DNA of 64,000 nucleotides from Clarkia xantiana subsp. parviflora (lineage: Eukaryota > Streptophyta > Magnoliopsida > Myrtales > Onagraceae): positions 12,255,683 to 12,319,682 of the forward strand of contig JAPTYO010000015.1 in assembly GCA_036873135.1 (NCBI GenBank), read 5' to 3'. The notes under the pieces were generated by a model. That model was given only the letters and a program-made list of their open reading frames with translations, did no database searches and had not been told where the DNA came from. The position numbers were made by a program, and so were the translations under genes. Positions 55,377 to 64,000 of the stretch are shown piece by piece. How positions within the stretch are numbered: the stretch's first letter is position 1; each line of letters begins with the position of its first letter.

Positions 55377-57932
55377 ATGTCTGGTAAGATTTCTCCTTCG
55401 ATTCTGAAGAAACTGTTAGCATAGTTTTTCTTTTATCTTGATCAACTTACCCGGATTTTTCCAAGAATCAACTGTGCCTTTTCTTGCTCTGATCATTTTC
55501 CAGACGGTGAATCCAGTTCCGAGGGGAGGAAATCCTTCAAGTTCGATTATGCTTGCAATGAGATTTTAGAAACCGCCTATGATGCGGCTCTCCGGGAAGG
55601 GTGTATCACTTCCACCTGGGAGCCTCGATATCCCTATCCTCGTCCTCGCGTGCCGGGCGACCCTGTGGTCACTCGTCCTCAGGAAGGGGAGGTGTTTGTC
55701 TCCGCCGGGCAAGTATCGGCGGGGATCTGATTCCCCTTCGGTGGGGACATAGTCGAGATGTGTAAATATTACAAAACACATCCGACTACTTTCTCCCCCC
55801 ACGCCATCCGCGTGTGGAATGCCTTCCGCGTCCTTTGCTTCCTTCAACAATGGCCCTATAGCCTCCGACTTTTTCGGACCTTCTATGGATTGAAGTGCAA
55901 TGATGTCGGGGTCTGTGCGTTCTACCCGCGGATGCCTAAGTGGAGCAAGGCGCAGCTCTCCCGCTGTAGTTGGACTGGTGACACATGGAAGGTCGCCAAA
56001 GGTCGGTGGCTCATCACCGACTCGGGGCCCGACAATAGTGGCTGGAAGAAGAATTACCTCTTCATTCGGAACAGCTCCATTCCGTGGCCCCGATGGGAGG
56101 TTGGGGCAGATCAAGCGGGCCCGGGTGGAGAAGATGGAGCAGATCTTCAACACCAAGACTCCCGAGGAAGGTAAACAGCTCCGCTTAGCAATTCGATTAT
56201 ACAGGAGGCGTATTCCCTATGAGTTAATCCCCTCCGATAAGGGAGCCCGGATCGAAGGGATCAAACGCATCCTGCAAGGAGAAACTCCCCGCATTCTCAA
56301 AGCGGGTTACTACAATTATTACGGGAAGGACCAGTATCTCTCCCGTCGCGTCATCTGGTGTAAGGATCCTGATCAACTTCCTGATTTTCTTTCTGAAGCT
56401 TCTCGTCCTCCAGCTGCAGGTCAATCGGGAGCTGGAGCTTCGGCGGAGGTGCCACCCTCCGACGCCCGGGTCGGAGAGCCCCTCCTTTCTCTTCCAGCCC
56501 CAGGAGGATCGGGGACTGAAGACGCCCCGACGGACGGCCAGTTCCGTCGGGTGATGGACCTGGATGTCTCTCATTCTTCTGAGGAGGCGAGCGAGGGTCA
56601 GCCCCTGGTTCATCATCGGGGGGCGAGGCAGACCCCGCTGGAGCCGACTCCCGAAGGGCTGCCTCCATCTTCTCCGGCACAGCAGCTTTCGCCGGTATTG
56701 AGCCTGACTCCTGAGGGGACGACGGGTTCTCATGGCGGCTCGGAGGCCCGCACCTCCGACACTCAGGGCGTCGTTCCCCCTCTCCTCTTATACGGGAGCT
56801 TCTACCAAGTTTACACCCCCGGCCAGGTGGCGGCTCCCTAGACTCCGATTGAATCATTGCGAGGGGTCCCGCTGCGTCAGGATGATGTATCCTCGGAACT
56901 GGGTCTGCACCTGCTGGCAGGTTCAGTTCCGCCATCTATGAAGCTTCCGCTCTCCTTGGCTCGAGAGGACATCCACGCGGACATTCACAACATGGCCGTT
57001 CGTCGTGTGGAGATAAGGTTTCCTGTTTTTACACTTAATACATATAAGGCAGAATATTCTCGTGTACTGATCTCTTCCTTTCTTCTTCACAGGAAATAGC
57101 GGACCAACACCGCTGTTTCGGGTACGTCCTGGCCTTGGAGGAGGCCCTGGAGCAGGAGCGAGCCAAGGCGGCCCCCGAGGTCTTGGCCAAACTCAAGGAG
57201 GATCTGGCCGCCTCCGAGTCGTCGAGGTGTAAGTTGGTTAAGGAGCAGGCCCTCCTTAACCAGAAGACTCGGGACCTCTTGAGGCAGGTCCACGATTTCG
57301 AGAGGTTGCTGAAGCAGGAACGTCAAAGGCTCAATGAAGAGCAGCAGGGGCGCGCGGAGGATCGGGACAGGCTTGTCCTTGAGAAGAAGGCCCTTGAGGA
57401 CGCCAAGGCGGATCTGGAAGCTGAGAAGGTCCTTCTCACCAACCGGTCCCAACAGATGGAGCGGGAGATTGCCGAGTTTCCCACCAAGATGGCCGAGGCT
57501 GAGGCCAAAGGACGGGAAGATTATCAGGGCTCCGAGGCTTTCCAAGTGGATGCGGTGAAGTTCTGTACGGCGGAGGTGGAGACCACCCTGCTTAATGCTG
57601 TCGAAGAGCTCCATCTGGAGTATGGTGGTGCCATCGACTTCACCAAGTCTCATACTCGCGCCCCCTTCGCGGAGAGGTATTTCAACCTTTCCGAGGAGAG
57701 CGACGGGGCCAACACCCCCGAGGGGGCTGCGGGTGCTGAAGGCACGGTGGAGCCTCCAAGTGCAGACCTCCTGACAACTGATCCCCTGATGATCGACCCT
57801 TCACCGGTTGACCTCCAAGAGTCCGATCCTCCCGCGGCCAATCTTCCAGGATCCGATCCTCCGACCGCGGAGCCATCTGCCACAGACCTCGTGGACCCTG
57901 CTCCCCTCGACGCTGCCAAGGATCAAGCTTAA
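55377..57932 (+). pseudogene. antisense gene of element E (deleted and broken)
   Basis: Exon 1 ATGTCTG (55377-55383) and exon 2 from 55504 encode the same blocks as in B and C (REGCITSTWEPRYPYP, CKYYKTHPTTFSPHAIR, WNAFRVLC). Lesions: TGA at about 55723; a deletion near 56110 that removes the whole middle section between PRWEVGAD and KRARVEKMEQ, with a frame change; TAG at 56839-56841; and a G-to-A change at 57013 that destroys the GT donor after AVRRVE. The last exon, 57093-57932, is fully open: a long coiled coil (LVKEQALLNQKTRDLLRQV) and an acidic, proline-rich tail with repeated SDPPxA words. The role is unknown, as in B and C. Confidence 0.8.
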
Positions 57933-58021
57933 TCGCTTTACTTTTGAATCCTTGTAATTTCCTTCGTTTGTCGTGAACCTTTTAGATCTTTATAATATCA
58001 ATCTCTTTTTGGTTCCGATTA

Positions 58022-58680
58022 TCGCTGCACCACTTAAGGTGAATTAACCACGCCACTTAAGGCGATTCGATCATACCACTTAAGAGTGATTTCGACGCAT
58101 CACTTAAGACATTTTACCCGCACCACTTAAGGCGATTTAATCGTGCCACTTAAGGCGAAACCACGCCACTTAAGGCGATTTAATCGTGCCGCTTAAGGCG
58201 AAACCACGCCACTTAAGGCGATTTAATCGTGCCGCTTAAGGCGAAACCTCGCCACTTAAGGCAAAACCATGCCACTTAAGGCGAAACCACGCCACTTAAG
58301 GCAAAACCACGCTACTTAAGGCGATTTAATTGCACCCCTTAAGGCGAAACTACACCACTTAAGGCGGAACCACACCACTTAAGGCGATTTAGCTACACCA
58401 CTTAAGGCGATACTACACCACTTAAGGCGATTTAGCTACACCACTTAAGGCGATTTAAGCATACTTAGAATGATAAGTCTAAGCACAATCTGGTCGGAAG
58501 CAACCTCTTTATTCATTGATGGCTCAAAACCTGTCTATATCGTCTCAAAACGATAAACAACTTGCACCACTGAAGGCGACTTCGATAAACAACTTGCACC
58601 ACTGAAGGCGACTTCATAAACAACTTGCACCACTGAAGGCGACTTAACAAACAACTTGCACCACTGAAGGCGACTTAATA
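58022..58680. repeat. tandem-repeat block of element E
   Basis: Units of about 20 bp built on CCACTTAAGGCGA, alternating ATTTAATCG and AACCACG spacers; then, after a CTTAGAATGATAAGTCTAAG motif (58464-58483), four units of about 34-38 bp with CACCACTGAAGGCGACTT and AACAACTTG. Confidence 0.88.
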
Positions 58681-61600
58681 TCAAGTATGACATTTCTTCA
58701 AGTGTTCGCCACTAAAAGAATACTTCAACACATTGCCATCGAGGTCTTCCAACTTATACGCATTTCGAGCTGGCATCCCCACGACCTTATAAGGTCCTTC
58801 CCATTTTGGTGACATCTTGTTGATCTGATCCAAAAGGGTAAATTCGTTTCGACGCCAGACCAGTTCCCTGACAAAGAACTGTCGAGACTTGACTCGTCGT
58901 TATAATATCGGGCTGTTGCCAAGCGCATCCGAGCCTGGACCTCCTCGGCACTCCGCCTCTTCTCTTCGACCAAGTCCAAGTCCAGACGCCTCATTTCATC
59001 ATTCGACAGAGGTTCATAATACCTCGTCTGATGGGATTCCATAGCTATTTCGACGGGAGCAACTGCTTCCGTGCCATAAACAAGGTCAAACGGAGTCTCC
59101 CCAGTCGATCGTTTGGGTGTTGTTCTAACAGCCCAAAGCACATTTTCCAGCTCATCCAGCCATTTGCCCTTCAAGGCATGGACCCTCTTCTTCAGGCCAT
59201 CCATCACGATCTTGTTGGCTGACTCCACCTGTCCGTTGGTTTGAGCATGACGGACAGAGGCTGTCCGATTCTCAATTTTCAGTTCCTCCAGGTACTCCTT
59301 CCACTGGGCCCAGTTAAACGGAGGGCCATTATCACTAATCACCACCTTGGGGATCCCGTATCGGGATATGATACGGGTCTGAAGGAATTTTAGGATATGG
59401 TTCCCCGTTGTCTTGGCCAATGCCTTAGCTTCTATCCATTTCGAGAAATAATCAATAGCCACGACTAAATATCGGCACTGACCTTTTGCAACTGGAAGGG
59501 GTCCCTCCAAATCGATTCCCCATTGCGCGAAGGGCCAAGCACTCTTGGTGGACGTCAGATCGGCAGCTGGAGCCACGATATTCGGGGCGTACCTCTGGCA
59601 AGCGTCACAGGATCGGACTAGCATCGTTGCTTCCTTATTCATCGAGGGCCAGTAATAGCCCAGGTTCAGCACTTTCCTCACGATGGATCGGGCACCTTCA
59701 TGACAAGCCGAGTATCCTTCGTGCACCTCCCTAAGAATCCGATCTGTGTCGGGCTTAGCCACACATTTCAAATAAGGAGTTAAATACCCCTTTTTATACA
59801 GCTGATTGTCCACCATCACATAATTGGGCGCTATTCGGCGTATTTTTCCGGCTGTTACTTCGTCATCGGGGACTGCCCCCGTAGTCAGATACGCGGCTAT
59901 CGGGGTCATCCAAGTGGGCTCCTCCGATCCGATCTCACTGGCACATACCTCCGATTGATCGGTGGTTGACAGGATCACCTTCTCCAAGAAATGCACCTTC
60001 CAAGAACTTGCTCAAGGCATCTGCTTCCACATTATCCTCCCTCGGGATTGCCTCAATATCGAAGCTCTTGAAACTCTCCTTCAGGGTTTGTACCTCGCGA
60101 AGATACTTTTTCATCATCGGGCTCTTTGCTTCGTATCGCCCCTGGACTTGGTTCACGATCAGGCTAGCATCACACTTCACCTTTAAGTGACCAACTCCCG
60201 TTCCTTTAGCTATCTTGAGGCCAGTGATGAGAGCCTCATATTCAGCTTCATTGTTGGTGGCCCTAAATGTCAAGGCCAAGGCATATCGGAGGGGCTCACC
60301 TCCGTCCGGTGGTATCAGCACGAAACCTGCTCCCGATCCTTCTGAATTTGAGGAGCCATCGGTATACATCTCCCAGGTATTTTCGGCGTCGGGCTGTTCT
60401 GACTGCTCTGTTATCGGGACTTCCATAGTTGCCCCCTCTACAGGGCCCACTTCTTCTAGATCGGGGGCTGTAGACTCTGCTATGAAATCCGCCAACGCCT
60501 GGCCCTTAATAGCCGTTCTCGGAGCAAAGTGAATGCGGAACTCACTAAGCTCAACTGCCCATTTCACTAATCTCCCCGGCGCGTCGGGTCGGTTCAAAAA
60601 ATGTTTCAAGGGCTGATTCGTCAGAACGGTAATCTCATGCGCATGGAAGTAAGGTATCAGCTTCCGAGCAGTAACAATCAACGCATAAAGATACTTCTCA
60701 ACGGCGGGATAATTTATTTCAGACTTGGCGAGTGTCTTTCTTACATAATAGACGGGGACTTGGTTACCCTCTACGACTTTCACTAAGACAAAGCTAACAG
60801 CAAATTTAGAAATAGCCAAATACAGATAGAGTGGCTCGCCTAGGATGGGCTTCGCCAACAGCGGGAGGGTGCGGAGGTGCTGCTTGAGTGCCTGGAACGC
60901 CTCCTCGCACTTGGCAGTCCACTCAAACTTCTTGTTGGCCTTCAGTACTTCAAAGAACGGCATGGATCGATCACTTGCCTTGGACAGGAAGCGATTCATC
61001 GCGGCCAATCGTCCATTCAGCACCTGCACCTCCCGATGGTTCGTCGGGGACTTCATCTCCTCGATCGCCTTCAGTTTCTCAGGGTTCACCTCAATTCCCC
61101 TCTGGCTCACCATGAAACCCAGAAACTTCTCTGAGTGCACTCCGAAGGCGCACTTGGTCGGGTTCAAGCGAACTTGATAAAGCTTCATCCGCTCAAATGC
61201 TGTGGCTAGGTTATGAACATGATCTTTGGCCTATCGGGACTTCACCAGCATGTCGTCCACATAGGCCTCCATCGTTTTTCCCAGAATATCCCCGAACAGC
61301 TTGTTCACCATCCTCTGATAAGTTGCACCTGCATTGATCAGTCCAAAGGGCATAACATCATAATGATAGATGTCACTATCAGCATAAAAAGCGGTGTGGG
61401 GGGCATCCTCCTTGGACATCTTGATCTGATTGTAGCCGGAATAGGCATCCATAAAGCTCGGCAACTCATGTCCCGATGTGGCATCCACCAGCTGGTCGAT
61501 CCTCGGGAGCGGATAACAATCTTTCGGGCATGCTTTGTTCAGGTCGCGGAAATCAATACACATCCACCACATGCCATTGCTCTTCTTCACCAGGACTGGG

Positions 61601-64000
61601 TTTGCGACCCAGGTCTGGAATCAGAGCTCCTTAATAAATCCAGCATCGAGCAACCTGCCCACCTCTTGCTGAATCGCGATCTTCTTGTCGGCACCCATCG
61701 GGCGCCTTCTCTGTGTAACCGGCTTGATCGCGGGGTCAATCTTCAGCTCATGAGTAATCACATCGGGGCTGATTCCTGGCATGTCGCTCGGGGACCAGGC
61801 AAACAGCTGCTTAAACTCCTTCAACAAATCAATCAGTTCTCGGGCCGTTTCCTCCGACAGAGCAGACCCGATTTTCACCTTTCTTTGAGGTCCATCGATC
61901 TCGACCTCCTTCAAATCCTCCATCGGGGCAGGACGCCCAAACTCCTCTCGGGGATCAACATCAGTCTGGAAAACAGTCATAGCCTCCCGATTCCTCCTTC
62001 GAGTGGCATTGACGTAGCACTTCCTGGAGGCTATCTGATCGCCCTGGACCTCCCTGATTCCATGGTCGGTCGGGAACTTCAACTTCAAATGGACAGTTGA
62101 GGCAACTGCCCCCAGCGGGTTGATGGTGGTCCTCCCGATAATTGCATTATAGGTCCCCGCGGACTCGACCACCACGAACTCCACGTTCCTCTTCTCCGAC
62201 TTCCAGCCACTACCGAATTCAACCGGTAAAGTAATCATCCCCATCGGGTAAGAAGTAGAGCCAGAAAATCCGACCATCGGGAAGTCTGCAGGCTTCAAGT
62301 CCTTCTTGGTTTTTCCCATGGCCTCCAGTGCATCCATGAACAGAATATCGGAGGAGCTCCCTTCATCTATCAGGATTCGCTTCATCTCTACCCATCCACG
62401 TTCAGGGTCACGACCAAAGCATCATCGTGCGGGGTCTCCACACCTACCAGGTCTTCCGCTGAGAAGGGAATCACCATTTCTTCTTTCGGAGTCCAATTTC
62501 GGGCCCTCTTGCCCAACACCACAGCAATGGGAATCCGAGAAGCATAGACCTCCCGAGATGCCGTGGTATCTCCTCCCGCAGCAAGTCCCCCATGAATCAC
62601 ATTAATGGTCCCCCGCTTCTCCTTGCGGGCATTGGAAGACTCGGGCTTATCCTTCTTCGGGGATCGACCTCGGGATCGGGAACGGGACCGCGATCGGGAC
62701 CGGGAACGGGATCGGCCCCGTTGTCCAGCCACAGATTCCTTGAGCTTTCCCTTCTGGATTAACTTCTTAATTTCCTTCTTCAACTCCCGACAATGGTTAG
62801 TGTCGTGACCGCTGGCACGGTAGAAACGACAAAAACGATCGGTGCGAGCTCCCATGAACTCTCCATCCTTCTTCGGGGGGTATTTGGCGATACCCTGTCG
62901 GTCCATCACCGCTAACACAGTACCCATGGAACAAATGAGAAGAGTGTAGTGGTCCTCCCGCTTGTCCGACTTCGAGGGACGCTTGTATTCCCTCCGATCG
63001 GGACGGCCTCGACCCCGACTGCTCTCGGGTTTATCTTTCCTCCTGCGATCGTCCGAGGGTTTGAATGACTGCTTCCCCTTGTTTGATTTCGGAGGGTCAA
63101 GGTCTCCGGCAGCTATCTTCGACTCCTGTACGTCGATTTGTTGCTTCACCCTTTTCTGCAACGCCTCCATGTTCCACACAGCCTTCTCAGCCACGCTGTG
63201 CATCAGGCCGGAACCGTATGGTGCTGTCAGGTTCCGAATGAAGGTGCGGATGGTCTCTCCTTCCGACATTTCCTCATCAATATCGGCCACGCTGGCAGTG
63301 TACCTCTAGTAGTAATGTGCCAGAGATTCATCGGGCCTCTGCACCACCTCAGCCAGGGACCTCGCGCTTTTCAGGAGACGCCGACGGCCATGTTATTGCT
63401 GGATGAACCGATCATGCATCTGGGTCCAGGTAGAGATGCACCCTGGAGGGAGGCTGAAGAACCACATCAGGGCTCTTTCACCGAGTGTGCCCGGGAACAG
63501 AACGCACACTATATCGTCATTCGGGACTCTGGCTAGACAAGCCATGACATGCTTCTGGACATGGCGAACTGGATCTCCCTCGCCATCATACTCCTTGATT
63601 GTCGGGATACCCAGCCCTAGCGGGGCCGTGGTGTTCACCATCGGGGGACAAAGGGATGAGTGGATCGATCCCTCAGCTCCGACATCATCTTCTTCTGGTC
63701 TCCCATACAGATGTTCACAATCTTCACCACCTGGTCGGGGGTGATAGGACCACTAAGAGGGATGGTCCTATGTTGCACCGGTCCAGGCCCATCAATCACG
63801 AACTGCTCCGACTGAGCGGGCTCCTTGCCCTTGTCCTGGTGCTCGGGTTGGGCCTCTTGCCCGTCCCGATTCTCCATCGGCGGAGGCGGAGGCAACTCCT
63901 CCTCCTTCTTCTTGGCGGCCTCCCTTCGGTCCAGGAGAGCCTACATAGCTTCCAAAAATATTGGCATGGCATCCATCACAGCCTTTGCCAAGTCCGGCTT
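58681..64000 (-). pseudogene. gag-pol of element E (heavily damaged, gag start outside)
   Basis: Ends at 58681-58683 after EHLKK. Pieces: integrase 59996-58725, RNase H and archaeal-type RNase H 61188-59935, RT 61590-61231 (YVDDM), protease and RT N-terminus 62385-61621, gag and RS tail 63290-62388, gag 63641-63393 and 63895-63635. Lesions: one-base loss near 58902 shifting the integrase C-terminus; a deletion of about 26 bases at 60000-60005; stops near 61231, 61621, 63309 and 63395; a small indel near 62388; a deletion near 63640. The protease reads LIDEGSSSD, with Glu in place of the Gly found in A, B and C. Integrase and RT catalytic residues are otherwise kept. Confidence 0.88.

Larger units (their letters stand above)
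54274..64000 (-). mobile_element. Ty3/gypsy Tat-type LTR retrotransposon E (right-truncated by the window)
   Basis: Its 3' LTR, antisense gene, repeat block and most of gag-pol are in the window; the 5' LTR lies beyond 64000. Left flank AATAC (54269-54273) is the expected target duplication, unchecked. It is the most decayed of the four Tat elements, judged by stops and deletions. Confidence 0.92.

Overview
This is plant nuclear DNA made almost entirely of nested transposable elements. The evidence is an intron-containing WRKY transcription-factor gene, Ty3/gypsy elements of the Tat type (two RNase H domains, extra antisense gene), Ty1/copia elements primed by initiator-Met tRNA, and hAT-type ends. 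It looks like repeat-rich angiosperm chromatin; I cannot fix the species. I see no rRNA, tRNA, CRISPR or bacterial feature.

Layout. 1-4797: end of a minus-strand Tat element (A) with its 5' LTR. 5090-6996 plus 18427-18739: one degenerate minus-strand gene cut in two by a complete minus-strand Tat element (B, 6997-18421, 698-bp LTRs, 5-bp target duplication). 18740-21105: old repeats and a plus-strand copia LTR relic. 21.1-24.7 kb: the only unique-looking DNA, holding an intact three-exon WRKY gene (22189-23155, minus). 24.8-38.45 kb: a minus-strand copia relic whose LTR took a short hAT-type element (8-bp duplication GGTTTTAC), which in turn took a complete Tat element (C, 26247-37784, 758-bp LTRs, duplication AGGAC). 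38.45-54.27 kb: an old plus-strand Tat-like relic (D) into which a very young copia element (40805-50558) inserted. 54274-64000: a further minus-strand Tat element (E), running off the window.

Each Tat element has the same plan in its own orientation: LTR, primer site, gag with zinc knuckle and an RS-rich tail, protease, reverse transcriptase, RNase H, archaeal-type RNase H, integrase, a fast-changing tandem-repeat block, then an oppositely directed spliced gene with its own TATA box, polypurine tract and LTR. All copies here carry stops or frameshifts.

The most unusual object is the copia element at 40805-50558. Between two identical 276-bp LTRs it carries an intact 1,483-codon polyprotein and an inverted 4,168-bp copy of its own gag-to-LTR part placed in the 5' leader. 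The two arms have equal length and differ at only two positions I could find. Transcription from the outer LTR would give a very long hairpin RNA, so the locus is a candidate natural silencer of its own family. The second theme is the repeated association of sense retroelement genes with a promoter-bearing antisense gene.
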